From positions 310,001 to 374,000 of the forward strand of contig NZ_SIHX01000003.1 of NCBI RefSeq assembly GCF_004320525.1: a stretch of 64,000 nt of DNA. The letters are read 5' to 3'. The notes under the pieces are model-generated. The model searched no databases. It saw only the letters and a list, made by a program, of their open reading frames with translations, and was not told the origin of the DNA. This document shows positions 47,943 to 55,664 of this stretch, piece after piece. Within the stretch, counting starts at the first letter, position 1, and the number at the start of each line of letters is the position of its first letter. The translations under genes were made by a program, and so were the position numbers. This stretch comes from Arthrobacter sp. S39. Its GTDB lineage: Bacteria; Actinomycetota; Actinomycetes; Actinomycetales; Micrococcaceae.

Positions 47943-47948
47943 ATGCTA
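47943..47948 (-). promoter_or_regulatory. Leaderless -10 box of the prepilin peptidase gene
   Basis: TAGCAT, seven-base spacer, then GTG 47935. Confidence 0.5.
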
Positions 47949-47982
47949 CTGGATTTTCCCTTCCTGCCGGAGGGCCCACGCG

Positions 47983-47988
47983 TAAACT
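47983..47988 (+). promoter_or_regulatory. Leaderless -10 box of the unrecognised gene at 47995
   Basis: TAAACT, spacer GTGGAT, then ATG 47995. Confidence 0.6.
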
Positions 47989-47994
47989 GTGGAT

Positions 47995-48789
47995 ATGTCG
48001 ACATGGGACACCAGGCGCCGGCCGGATCCGGACCGCGGCGGCTCGCCCGCTGACCTGACCACGGTGTTCCGCAACCTCTGCCGGTCCTCACCATGGAAAT
48101 GGCAAAGCCTCCGCTTTGAGTACTGGGATGAACCGTTTACCGCCGCCCCCGACCCGTCGGCACCGCTGGTGCGTGCCTGGCTGCGCCGGCCGGGAGCCCT
48201 CCGCCTCGAAACCTCCGACGGACTCGTCCTCCACAGCACTACGGGGATCAACGACTCCAAAGACGGGTTCTACGTCAGCGCCACCCGGAAATCGTGGCTG
48301 CTGCCGCCGCACCTTGTGGCGCCCGTTTACGACGACGGCGGCCTGGTGCGGCGCCGCCCTGAGGCCGCCTACGGCGAGCCGGGATTTGGCAACGGCCGCT
48401 TCTCCGCCGCCCTCGACCCCGTTGAGCTGGCAGGCAATGCGCCTGTCCCGCTGGAATTTCCGGGCAACAACGCCATGGAAATCAGTGATGTGCGCCGCGT
48501 CGACCACGAAGGGCGGCCAGCCCTTGAGGCCGAGGTCACACCAACGTCCGCCTACCACCCGGCGGACCCCGGAGCGCCGCTCTGCCTGCCCGGCACCAAC
48601 CGGGTCCGGATCGACGTCGGGACGGGGGTCTGCGTGGCCAGCCAGTCCCTGGAATCGGCAACACCGGAGTACGGGCACTGGCTTCGGGTCATCGCAGTCG
48701 ACGAATACATGCTGGATGATCTATTCCTGGCGGAGTCGATGAACCTCACGGACGTCCGCCGCCACATCAGCTGGGACGTCACTGCCTGA
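47995..48789 (+). CDS. Unrecognised soluble protein
   Basis: 264 residues, with no signal peptide or membrane segment. I do not recognise a family with confidence. The middle contains beta-strand-like alternation (ALRLETSDGLVLHST, EISDVRRVDHEGRPALEAEV, RVRIDVGTGVCVASQSLES), a layout that recalls sigma-factor-associated or lipoprotein-sorting-like domains that bind hydrophobic ligands, but this is only a resemblance. Trp-rich start (SPWKWQSLRFEYWDEPF). ATG 47995 has a leaderless box. It is divergent from the prepilin peptidase gene, and a GNAT gene follows with its own promoter. Confidence 0.75.
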   Translation: MSTWDTRRRPDPDRGGSPADLTTVFRNLCRSSPWKWQSLRFEYWDEPFTAAPDPSAPLVRAWLRRPGALRLETSDGLVLHSTTGINDSKDGFYVSATRKSWLLPPHLVAPVYDDGGLVRRRPEAAYGEPGFGNGRFSAALDPVELAGNAPVPLEFPGNNAMEISDVRRVDHEGRPALEAEVTPTSAYHPADPGAPLCLPGTNRVRIDVGTGVCVASQSLESATPEYGHWLRVIAVDEYMLDDLFLAESMNLTDVRRHISWDVTA

Positions 48790-48798
48790 GCCGTCGGC

Positions 48799-48804
48799 TA
48801 AGCT
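48799..48804 (+). promoter_or_regulatory. Leaderless -10 box of the GNAT gene
   Basis: TAAGCT, spacer TCCCTG, then ATG 48811. Confidence 0.6.
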
Positions 48805-48810
48805 TCCCTG

Positions 48811-49458
48811 ATGACCGCACTGTCTTCCCTCTGGCCGCTTTTCAGCCTCACGCTGACCACACCCCGGCTGGTGCTGCGGCCCATCACGGACGACGACATT
48901 CCGGCTGCGGTGGCTGCGGCCCGGAGTGGAATCCATGAGCCCGGGAAGAGCCCCTTCAGCACCCCCTGGGCGGAGGTGCCCGCCGAGGAGCTCGGACCGA
49001 ACATGGCCAGGTGGCATTGGCGCTGCCGCGCAGAGTCGACGCCTGAATCATGGAGCCTGGTCCTGGGCATCTGGCACGAAGGCCTCCTTGTCGGCTGTCA
49101 GGACATCGGCGCCAAGAATTTCGCCGCACTCAAAACTGTCTCCACAGGCTCCTGGCTCAAGCAGTCCGTTCAGGGCCTGGGACTCGGCAAGGAGATGCGC
49201 GCCGCCGTCGTGCTTTACGCCTTTGACTGGCTCAAAGCGGAAGTTGCCGAATCAGAAGCCGCAGCCTGGAACGCCGCCTCCCTGGGTGTGTCCCGCGCGC
49301 TCGGCTACGAACTCAACGGCATCACCAGGACAGCCTGGGGCGACAAGGTCGAAGACGTCCAAAAGATCCGCCTCACACCGGCAACTTTCAAGCGACCTGA
49401 CTGGACCCTCCAAGTAGAGGGCCACGAACCCGCCGCGTCGTTCCTCGGGGTTGGCTGA
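48811..49458 (+). CDS. GNAT family N-acetyltransferase (RimJ/RimL-like)
   Basis: 215 residues. TTPRLVLRPITDDDIPAAV starts the RimJ/RimL-type fold; LKQSVQGLGLGKEMRAAVV is the acetyl-CoA pyrophosphate loop (QGLGLG), and SEAAAWNAASLGVSRALGYE is the usual C-terminal part. The target is unknown. It is followed by the third copy of the structured repeat. Confidence 0.88.
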   Translation: MTALSSLWPLFSLTLTTPRLVLRPITDDDIPAAVAAARSGIHEPGKSPFSTPWAEVPAEELGPNMARWHWRCRAESTPESWSLVLGIWHEGLLVGCQDIGAKNFAALKTVSTGSWLKQSVQGLGLGKEMRAAVVLYAFDWLKAEVAESEAAAWNAASLGVSRALGYELNGITRTAWGDKVEDVQKIRLTPATFKRPDWTLQVEGHEPAASFLGVG

Positions 49459-49515
49459 GTCGTGGCTGGGTCCCGTAAGTTGGCGGCACGTCGCCGCACC
49501 GCCGCACGAGGAGGT

Positions 49516-49624
49516 CCACGGGCCTTCTCGTAGGAGCGCATCGCGGCGCATCGGGAACCGGAGGTCGCTCAGCGACCGCAGGGGCCCCTATGCGCCGTGT
49601 CTAAGCGACGGAGAAGGGCCGTGG
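49516..49624 (+). repeat. Structured interspersed repeat, copy C
   Basis: The third copy of the element at 281-381 and 575-675. Outer stem CCACGGGCCTTCTC (49516-49529) pairs with GAGAAGGGCCGTGG (49611-49624) with one mismatch. The middle stem CGGCGCAT (49544-49551) pairs perfectly with ATGCGCCG (49590-49597). The inner hairpin is GGTCGC-tca-GCGACC (49563-49577). It occupies the gap between the GNAT gene and the convergent phoH gene. Confidence 0.8.
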
Positions 49625-49647
49625 CCCGACGAACTGGACCACGGCCC
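49616..49647. terminator. Hairpin between repeat C and phoH
   Basis: GGGCCGTGG (49616-49624) pairs with CCACGGCCC (49639-49647), loop 14. It uses the same bases as the 3' arm of repeat copy C, so the two foldings exclude each other. It lies 20 bp beyond the phoH stop and probably ends that gene. Confidence 0.55.
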
Positions 49648-49666
49648 CTCGAGAACCAAACGCTGG

Positions 49667-51097
49667 CTAGATTTCGGCGCCCTCGAGCAGTTCTGTTACC
49701 AGGGCTGCTATCGGTGAGCGTTCGGAGCGGGTGAGGGTGATGTGGCCGAAGAGCGGGTGGCCCTTGAGGGTTTCAACGACGGCGGCTATGCCGTCGTGCC
49801 GGCCGACGCGCAGGTTGTCGCGCTGGGCGACGTCGTGGGTGAGGACGATCTTGGAGTTCTGCCCGATGCGGCTCATGACCGTGAGGAGCACGTTCTTCTC
49901 CAGGGACTGGGCCTCGTCCACAATCACAAAAGCGTCGTGCAGGGAACGACCGCGGATGTGGGTCAGGGGCATGACTTCCAGCATGCCCCGGTCCATGACT
50001 TCCTCCACGACTTCCTGGCTGACCAGGGCGCCCAGGGTGTCAAAGACAGCCTGGGCCCACGGGTTCATCTTTTCCTGCTCGGAGCCGGGCAGGTAGCCAA
50101 GCTCCTGCCCACCAACGGCGTACAGGGGCCGGAACACGATGACCTTCCGGTGCTCGCGGCGTTCCAGGACAGCCTCCAGGCCTGCACAGAGGGCCAACGC
50201 GGACTTACCGGTACCCGCCCGGCCTCCGATGGACACAATTCCGACGGCGGGATCCATCAGCATGTCGATGGCCAGCCGCTGTTCCGCCGAGCGTCCATGC
50301 AGGCCGAAAACGTCCCGGTCTCCCTTGACGAGCCGGACCTGCTTGTCGGCGCCTACCCGGCCCAGGGCCGAACCCCTGTTCGAGAGAAGCACCAGCCCGG
50401 TGTTGACGGGCATTTCCGCGGCCGCGGGGATAAAGACGGGCTCGTGGCCGTAGAGGGTGGAGATTTCGTCCTCGCTGGCCTCCACTTCCGCGACGCCGGT
50501 CCAGCCTGAGTCCTTCACCAGTTCATTGCGGTACTCGTCTGCCGTCAACCCCATCGCGGAGGCCTTGACGCGCATCGGCAGGTCCTTGGAGACCACGGTG
50601 ACGTTCCGGCCTTCGTTGGCGAGGTTCTTGGCCACAGCCAGGATCCTGCTGTCGTTGTCGCCGCTCCTGAAGCCCAAGGGAAGCACCTCAGCGGAAATGT
50701 GGTTCATTTCCACCAGGAGGGTGCCGCCGTCGTCGCCGATGGGGATGGGCCGGTTCAGGCCGCCATGTTTGACGCGCAGGTCATCGAGGAGCCGCAGGGC
50801 CTTGCGGGCGAAGTATCCGAGTTCGGGGTCGTGCCGTTTGGCCTCCAGTTCGCTGATAACCACGATCGGAACAATGACCTCGTGCTCGGCGAAGCGAAGC
50901 AGCGCCCGCGGGTCAGAGAGCAGGACGGATGTGTCAATGACGAAACTGCTGATGGTGGTTCCCCCTCCGGAAACAGCAAAACCGGCCGCAGGCTTTTCGT
51001 CTGCTGCACCGGTTGTTGAGGTGGCTCGCGTGGCGCGAGAGGTAGCTTTCTGTCCCTGATCAAAAACGAGCTCGGGCAGTTGTTCAGAAATAGCCAC
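49667..51097 (-). CDS. PhoH2-type protein: PIN domain plus PhoH ATPase/helicase
   Basis: 476 residues. The N-terminal PIN ribonuclease-like domain ([20 protein letters not shown] and, later, [13 protein letters not shown] with the acidic residues) is fused to a PhoH P-loop ATPase with Walker A GRAGTGKS at 292-299 and [14 protein letters not shown] as Walker B. In mycobacteria PhoH2 unwinds and cleaves RNA and is encoded after a small partner gene (phoAT). GTG 51097 has GGAG five or six bases upstream; ATG 51118 is the alternative. A possible small upstream ORF is described separately. It is the partner of neither flanking gene by overlap. Confidence 0.92.
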   Translation of the reverse strand: MAISEQLPELVFDQGQKATSRATRATSTTGAADEKPAAGFAVSGGGTTISSFVIDTSVLLSDPRALLRFAEHEVIVPIVVISELEAKRHDPELGYFARKALRLLDDLRVKHGGLNRPIPIGDDGGTLLVEMNHISAEVLPLGFRSGDNDSRILAVAKNLANEGRNVTVVSKDLPMRVKASAMGLTADEYRNELVKDSGWTGVAEVEASEDEISTLYGHEPVFIPAAAEMPVNTGLVLLSNRGSALGRVGADKQVRLVKGDRDVFGLHGRSAEQRLAIDMLMDPAVGIVSIGGRAGTGKSALALCAGLEAVLERREHRKVIVFRPLYAVGGQELGYLPGSEQEKMNPWAQAVFDTLGALVSQEVVEEVMDRGMLEVMPLTHIRGRSLHDAFVIVDEAQSLEKNVLLTVMSRIGQNSKIVLTHDVAQRDNLRVGRHDGIAAVVETLKGHPLFGHITLTRSERSPIAALVTELLEGAEI

Positions 51098-51129
51098 ATC
51101 GACTCCAGCCCCGGGCATGCCCGGAATTG

Positions 51130-51201
51130 TTATTGGTGAGGCGGCTCGGCCTGGAGGCCGGGCTCGGCCTCCCATACAACCGGTGCGACAATTCGCTCCA
51201 T
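51130..51201 (-). CDS. Possible 23-residue leader ORF upstream of phoH
   Basis: ATG 51201 has a strong GGGGAGG seven bases upstream. The peptide is [20 protein letters not shown] plus three residues, ending TAA at 51130, 32 bp before the phoH start. A stem-loop GGAGGCC/GGCCTCC lies within it. It could be a regulatory leader peptide or a diverged relative of the small gene that precedes phoH2 in mycobacteria; no similarity can be shown here. Confidence 0.35.
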   Translation of the reverse strand: MERIVAPVVWEAEPGLQAEPPHQ

Positions 51202-51335
51202 GTACTGGCCTCCCCGATCAGCCGGCGGTTTTGCCTGCTGATAGCTACAACGTAAATCCACACCAAGTAATTTCCGGCTTCATCCTTCGGCGATTCCTGT
51301 TGCAGCCATGTGAATTCCGCGTGAACGGCGCCGGC

Positions 51336-52106
51336 TCAGGTGCCGAAGCGCCGTTGCCGGCCCGCATAGTCGCGAAGGGCACGGAGAAAGTCCACTTTGC
51401 GGAAGGCAGGCCAGAGTGCTTCACAGAAATAGAACTCGCTGTAGGCGCTTTGCCACATCAGGAAGCCGGACAGCCGCTGCTCTCCGGAGGTCCGGATCAC
51501 CAGATCGGGATCGGGCTGGCCACGCGTGTAAAGGAAGCTCGAAATATCATCAACGCTCAGGCTGTCGGCCAGCTTGGAGATGTCCGCGCCTTTGGCAACC
51601 GCATCATGGAGCAGCTCCCGGACCGCATCAACAATCTCCCGGCGCCCACCATAGCCCACCGCGACGTTGACGTGGATCTTTTCCCGCACGGGCGTCCGGG
51701 CTGTCAGTTTGTTGAGCCGTTCAGCGAGGTAGTCCGGAAGCAGTTCCGGAGCACCCATGGCGTGCACCGAGATGTTCGCGTCATCGTCCAGGCGGTCCAG
51801 AGTGTTGGCGATGATCCCCATCAGGAGGTCCAGCTCTTCGCTGGACCGGGACATGTTGTCCGTGGACAGCATGTACAGGGTGACTACTTTGACGCCGAGT
51901 TCCTGGCACCAGCCGAGGAACTCGTGGATCTTGTCCGCTCCAGCCTGATGGCCTTGGCTGGTGGGCGCGTTGAACTGCTTCGCCCAGCGCCGGTTGCCAT
52001 CCACCATGACGCCGATGTGCCTGGGGATGCGGTCTCCGGCAAGATCCCTGAGCAGCCTGCGCTCGTAGAAGCCATAGAGGAAGCCGGGCAATTCCACGCG
52101 GAGACT
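51336..52106 (-). CDS. cis-Isoprenyl diphosphate synthase, Z-FPP synthase-like
   Basis: 256 residues. MVDGNRRWAKQF, GHQAGADKIHEFLGWCQELG, LYMLSTDNMSR and DPDLVIRTSGEQRLSGFLMW are the conserved UppS-family blocks, with the catalytic Asp in DGNRRW. The wording DGNRRWA...WC...STDN and the neighbourhood (hemolysin III, mca, DUF4307, greA) resemble the mycobacterial short-chain Z-farnesyl diphosphate synthase Rv1086 more than the decaprenyl synthase. Product length is inferred. GTG 52106 (AGGGAAG upstream) matches family length; a longer GTG 52139 lies close behind TAGCCT. Confidence 0.85.
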   Translation of the reverse strand, partial: SLRVELPGFLYGFYERRLLRDLAGDRIPRHIGVMVDGNRRWAKQFNAPTSQGHQAGADKIHEFLGWCQELGVKVVTLYMLSTDNMSRSSEELDLLMGIIANTLDRLDDDANISVHAMGAPELLPDYLAERLNKLTARTPVREKIHVNVAVGYGGRREIVDAVRELLHDAVAKGADISKLADSLSVDDISSFLYTRGQPDPDLVIRTSGEQRLSGFLMWQSAYSEFYFCEALWPAFRKVDFLRALRDYAGRQRRFGT

Positions 52107-52203
52107 CACCTGACTTCCCTTGCTGTACGACGCTTGCACATCCTAGGCTACCGTCCGCGGCGGGGAGCACGGTGCCGGGACACCGTATGACCGGACAGCA
52201 AAT

Positions 52204-52219
52204 GTTACCGATGAGTAAC
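52204..52219. promoter_or_regulatory. Candidate MtrA-type site, hemolysin III / isoprenyl synthase
   Basis: GTTAC (52204) and GTAAC (52215) form a direct repeat 11 bp apart in the 141 bp between two divergent genes. It overlaps the region just upstream of the hemolysin III -10 box, and so could serve either gene. Confidence 0.4.
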
Positions 52220-52235
52220 TTACTGAAGCGTAGGT

Positions 52236-52241
52236 TATTCT
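52236..52241 (+). promoter_or_regulatory. Leaderless -10 box of the hemolysin III gene
   Basis: TATTCT, spacer GGACCC, then ATG 52248. Confidence 0.6.
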
Positions 52242-52247
52242 GGACCC

Positions 52248-52970
52248 ATGAACACCAAGACTCCAGACAGCCAGCCAGGACCGGCGCCGGAGGGCGGGGC
52301 CGGCCCCGTCGATGAAGCCGCTGTCCGTCTGGCCGAGCTCATGATGATCAAACCCAAATGGCGTGGCTGGATCCACACTGTCACTGCACCGCTGGCCCTG
52401 GCCGCCGGGATTGTCCTGGTCCTGCTGGCCCCCACGGCCGACCGCAAAATCACGTCCGCCGTCTACGCCGCCACCGGCGTCATGCTCTTCGGTATCAGTG
52501 CTGTGTACCATCGCGGCAACTGGTCTCCCGGCGTCAGGATGGTCCTGAAGCGGCTCGACCACACCAACATCATGCTGGTCATCGCGGGCAGCTACACACC
52601 GCTTGCCTGGTCACTGCTGGAGCGGCCCAAGGCGGTGCTGCTGCTTTGGGTCATCTGGTCCGGCGCCATCCTGGGTGTGCTGTTCCGGCTGCTGTGGACG
52701 CATGCGCCGCGCTGGCTGTACGTGCCGATCTACATCGCGCTGGGCTGCGGTGCGCTGTTCTACCTGCCGGAGTTTTTTGCGGCCAGTGTTCCCGCTGCCA
52801 TCCTGATCTGCGTCGGCGGGATCCTCTACATCACCGGCGCCGTCTTCTACGCCCTCAAGAAGCCAAACTTCAGCTACGAGCACTTCGGCTTCCACGAACT
52901 GTTCCACGCGCTCACGGTGCTGGCCTTCGCCGCGCATTTCACCGCCATTGTTATCGCCGTCCTGAGTTGA
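52248..52970 (+). CDS. Hemolysin III family (PAQR/TrhA) membrane protein
   Basis: 240 residues with seven hydrophobic segments. Metal-site motifs of the PAQR/hemolysin III family: GISAVYHRGNW, RLDHTNIMLVIAGSYTPLAW and FGFHELFHALTVLAFAAHF (Ser/His positions that bind zinc). In E. coli the homologue TrhA affects membrane lipid homeostasis. The N-terminal 25 residues are Pro/Gly-rich. The leaderless promoter and divergent isoprenyl synthase match the mycobacterial Rv1085c/Rv1086 arrangement. Confidence 0.92.
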   Translation: MNTKTPDSQPGPAPEGGAGPVDEAAVRLAELMMIKPKWRGWIHTVTAPLALAAGIVLVLLAPTADRKITSAVYAATGVMLFGISAVYHRGNWSPGVRMVLKRLDHTNIMLVIAGSYTPLAWSLLERPKAVLLLWVIWSGAILGVLFRLLWTHAPRWLYVPIYIALGCGALFYLPEFFAASVPAAILICVGGILYITGAVFYALKKPNFSYEHFGFHELFHALTVLAFAAHFTAIVIAVLS

Positions 52971-53023
52971 CGCCGTGGCGACCCAGGTCCTGGACCCGGC
53001 AGGTGTCCGGAGCCCGGGCTGCC

Positions 53024-53365
53024 TTAGTCCCGTGGCCGGGAACGGTCGGGGGCCGGGGCCTGCCCGTCCCCGTCTACCCCGGCATCGCTTTCCGGGCCTG
53101 CCATCCCGTCATGGGCGTCGGACGCCTCAACATCCGCGGCTGCTGCTGCCGCCAGGCGTTCCTCCTCCACCTGCGCACGGTACCGGACCCGGCGGATGCG
53201 GCGCACCATGTCCACGATCAGCAAGGTGGTGGCCAGCACAAAGAAGGCCGTCATGATGAAGCCCCACAGGCCGGGGGTGATCTGGTCCTCTGATACGCCC
53301 TCACGCAGGGAGGGGGTGGGCAGCGGCGACGGTGTGGTGGCCAGGGCGAGGAGCAAGTGATGCAC
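53024..53365 (-). CDS. Small single-span membrane protein upstream-conserved with mca
   Basis: 113 residues: a short exterior N-terminus (MHHLLLALATTPSPLPTPSL), one membrane segment (WGFIMTAFFVLATTLLIVDM), a basic RRIRRVRYRAQ stop-transfer and an acidic Ala/Asp-rich tail. A small protein of this form lies next to mca in mycobacteria (Rv1083). The role is unknown. It sits 102 bp downstream of mca on the same strand. Confidence 0.75.
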   Translation of the reverse strand: MHHLLLALATTPSPLPTPSLREGVSEDQITPGLWGFIMTAFFVLATTLLIVDMVRRIRRVRYRAQVEEERLAAAAAADVEASDAHDGMAGPESDAGVDGDGQAPAPDRSRPRD

Positions 53366-53467
53366 TGTATAAACCTTCTATGGAAACTGATAGGCATCCG
53401 GCCGCCGGCGGAGGATCCGGCCCCTGCGGGCCACTCTTCTACGCGGCATAGAAATTGCCTGCTGCCT

Positions 53468-54373
53468 CTATCTTAGCCCGGCGAAAAGGTCCTTCTCCGG
53501 CAGCTCCGCGGGGATCCGGGACTGGATCAGGGAGTAGTCTTCCCACGGCCAGGCGCGGCGCTGCATCTCCGGGGCGACGGCGAAGAAGAAGCCCAGCGGG
53601 TCCACCTGTGTCCGGTGGGCGCGAAGGGCATCGTCCCGGGCTTCAAAGTAGTCGCCACAGTCGATCTGCGTAGTGGTGGGATGGCCGGCGGGCGGAGGCG
53701 TGTGCCCTTCGGCGTCCGTCTCAAGCCAGGCGGCGAGCCGTTCCGCATACGGCGACTGCAGGCCGGCTTCCTCCAGCGCGAAATGCAGGGCCCGGAACCG
53801 TTCCGGGCTGAACGCGCGGTCGTAGTACAGCTTGCTGGGTTCCCAGGCCTCCCCGGTATCCGGGTAGCGGTCCGGGTCGCCGGCCGCGTCGAAGGCTTCC
53901 ACCGCCACCCGGTGGGCCATGATGTGGTCGGGGTGCGGGTAGCCGCCGTTTTCGTCGTAGCTGATGATCACGTGGGGCTTGAAATCCCGGACAAGGCGCA
54001 CGAGCGGCGCGGCGGCGCGTTCCAGCGGCTGGATGGCAAACGAGCCTGCCGGCAGCGGCGGCAGCGGATCGCCTTCGGGAAGGCCCGAGTCCACGAAGCC
54101 CAGCCAGCGCTGCCGGATGCCCAGCACCTTGGCCGCCTGACCCATCTCGAGCCGTCGCGCGCCCGCCATGTCCCTCTTCGGGTGGGGTTCGCCTTCCACG
54201 GCGGGGTTCTGGATATCGCCCCTGGACCCGTCGGTGCACGTGGCCACCATGACATCGACGCCGGAGGCCGCGTACATGGCCATGGTCGCCGCGCCCTTGC
54301 TGGATTCGTCGTCCGGGTGGGCGTGGACGGCAAGCAGCCGGAGCGGGGCCTGGGTGGAGCTGGACGCTGTCAT
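53468..54373 (-). CDS. mca: Mycothiol conjugate amidase
   Basis: 301 residues of the LmbE/PIG-L zinc-hydrolase fold. The metal site is VHAHPDDESSKGAATMAMYA and the distal HPDHIMAHR; YDENGGYPHPDH is the family lid. Mca cleaves mycothiol S-conjugates to release mercapturic acids for export, the detoxification step of mycothiol-using actinobacteria. Its length and the PEMQRRAWPWEDY C-terminal block separate it from the deacetylase MshB. ATG 54373 has AAGGAG upstream. Divergent from DUF4307, as in mycobacteria. Confidence 0.94.
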   Translation of the reverse strand: MTASSSTQAPLRLLAVHAHPDDESSKGAATMAMYAASGVDVMVATCTDGSRGDIQNPAVEGEPHPKRDMAGARRLEMGQAAKVLGIRQRWLGFVDSGLPEGDPLPPLPAGSFAIQPLERAAAPLVRLVRDFKPHVIISYDENGGYPHPDHIMAHRVAVEAFDAAGDPDRYPDTGEAWEPSKLYYDRAFSPERFRALHFALEEAGLQSPYAERLAAWLETDAEGHTPPPAGHPTTTQIDCGDYFEARDDALRAHRTQVDPLGFFFAVAPEMQRRAWPWEDYSLIQSRIPAELPEKDLFAGLR

Positions 54374-54467
54374 CGGTGGACGGCTCCTTTATGTTCTGTA
54401 GCCGCTGTGCTGGCCGCTTGTACTGGTGGGGCTGGCTGGTCCGGAGAACCCGGACCTGGATACGCAC

Positions 54468-54473
54468 TAAACT
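54468..54473 (+). promoter_or_regulatory. Leaderless -10 box of the DUF4307 gene
   Basis: TAAACT, spacer GGACTG, then GTG 54480. Confidence 0.6.
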
Positions 54474-54479
54474 GGACTG

Positions 54480-54938
54480 GTGACTTCCCAGGATCAGCCC
54501 GCCGTTTCCGCGCCAGCAGACACTAGCCTAGCCAATCGTTATGGCCGTCAAAAGCGGACCTTGTCCCGCAACACGAAGCGCATCATCGGGGCGGGTGCAC
54601 TTGCCGCCGGAATCGGCTTTATGGCTTGGGTATCCACGTCCTCAGCCACCTCCAGCGTGACGTTCAAGGACATCGGCTACAGCACTACGGACGCCACCCA
54701 GGCCGAAGTGGACTTCCAAGTCACCCGGGAGCCGGGAACGGCCGTCAAATGCGCCGTGAAAGCGCTGGATTCCAAGTATGCAGTGGTGGGCTGGAAAGTA
54801 GTGGACATCCCGCCGGGCGAGGCTGAGGCGACTGCCGATGGCGGCCGGACCATTTCCCAGCGCACGGTACTGAAGACCGAGTCGCTGTCCGTGTCCGGGA
54901 TAGTGGACAGCTGCTGGATTCCGGACGGCAGCAAATAG
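54480..54938 (+). CDS. DUF4307 family membrane-anchored protein
   Basis: 152 residues: a basic N-terminus (NRYGRQKRTLSRNTKRI), one membrane anchor (IIGAGALAAGIGFMAWVS) and an exterior beta-rich domain with FKDIGYSTTDATQAEVDFQV, VKCAVKALDSKYAVVGWKVV and a final SCWIPD. The two cysteines may form a disulfide. This is the actinobacterial DUF4307 (Rv1081c-like) family between mca and greA; function unknown. GTG 54480 has a leaderless box. Confidence 0.88.
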   Translation: MTSQDQPAVSAPADTSLANRYGRQKRTLSRNTKRIIGAGALAAGIGFMAWVSTSSATSSVTFKDIGYSTTDATQAEVDFQVTREPGTAVKCAVKALDSKYAVVGWKVVDIPPGEAEATADGGRTISQRTVLKTESLSVSGIVDSCWIPDGSK

Positions 54939-54965
54939 CGGAATGTGATCTGCGCCGCTTGCTTG

Positions 54966-54995
54966 TTGGGTTATGTCCACTGGATTGACTACAAT
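54966..54995 (+). promoter_or_regulatory. greA promoter
   Basis: TACAAT at 54990-54995 with TTGGGT 18 bp upstream (54966-54971). It would start transcription near 55002, giving a roughly 90 nt leader before GTG 55092. Confidence 0.6.
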
Positions 54996-55009
54996 GGAGC
55001 AATACCTTT

Positions 55010-55064
55010 ACCCCGCTGAGCTGGTTACTGAGTTCCACAAGTGGCCACCGTGGCGGGGTCTTTT
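55010..55064 (+). terminator. Terminator-like hairpin in the greA leader
   Basis: ACCCCGC (55010-55016) pairs with GCGGGGT (55053-55059), followed by CTTTTG with four T (55061-55064). Smaller helices such as CCAC-aa-GTGG lie inside. It lies between the promoter and the greA start, 28 bp before GTG 55092, and so could attenuate greA and release a short leader RNA. Confidence 0.5.
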
Positions 55065-55091
55065 GCATGTATGACCGAAGAGGAGAAGTCC

Positions 55092-55586
55092 GTGTCGACC
55101 ACCAACAGCGCGCCTGCAGCCTGGCTCACACAGGAAGCTTTTGACCGCCTGACGGCAGAGCTGGACCACCTTTCCGGCGCTGGCCGGGCGGAAATTGTCC
55201 AGAAGATCGAAGCAGCCCGCCAGGAGGGTGACCTCAAGGAAAACGGGGGCTACCATGCGGCCAAGGAAGAGCAGGGCAAGATCGAGGCCCGCATCCGCCA
55301 GCTCACGGCGCTGCTGCGCGACGCCCACGTCGGGGAAGCTCCCGCCGACGACGGAATCGTCGAAGCCGGCATGATCGTGGTGGCAAAGATCGCCGGTGAC
55401 GAAGAGACCTTCCTGCTCGGGTCCCGCGAAATCGCCGGCGACTCCGACATTGATGTCTTCAGCGAAAAGTCACCGCTCGGCGCTGCGATCGTGGGCCATA
55501 AAGAGGGCGATACCCTCAGCTACACGGCGCCGAACGGCAAGGACATCACGGTGGAGATCCTCTCGGCCAGGCCTTACGCCGCCTAA
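55092..55586 (+). CDS. greA: Transcription elongation factor GreA
   Basis: 164 residues. The coiled-coil N-terminal half has the tip acidic region DLKENGGYHAAKEEQGKIEAR, and the C-terminal half has the FKBP-like GDSDIDVFSEKSPLGAAIVG block. GreA reactivates backtracked RNA polymerase by stimulating transcript cleavage. GTG 55092 has AGGAG seven bases upstream; the frame is open to 55041, inside the leader hairpin. A long convergent hairpin follows the stop. Confidence 0.95.
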   Translation: MSTTNSAPAAWLTQEAFDRLTAELDHLSGAGRAEIVQKIEAARQEGDLKENGGYHAAKEEQGKIEARIRQLTALLRDAHVGEAPADDGIVEAGMIVVAKIAGDEETFLLGSREIAGDSDIDVFSEKSPLGAAIVGHKEGDTLSYTAPNGKDITVEILSARPYAA

Positions 55587-55598
55587 GAGTCAGTTCTC

Positions 55599-55640
55599 AC
55601 GTCAAGAGCCGGTCACCGTAAGGTGGCCGGCTCTTGACGT
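55599..55640. terminator. Convergent terminator, greA / rhomboid
   Basis: ACGTCAAGAGCCGG pairs perfectly with its complement, extended by TCACC/GGTGG (one wobble) around a GTAA tetraloop, 12 bp after the greA stop. Confidence 0.85.
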
Positions 55641-55664
55641 CTGCTTACGTCCGCCCTGGCGTTC

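Noticed and set aside
47995..48004. ATGTCGACAT palindrome giving start codons on both strands
   Set aside because: The minus gene has a better start at GTG 47935 with a leaderless box, so the shared start is probably chance.
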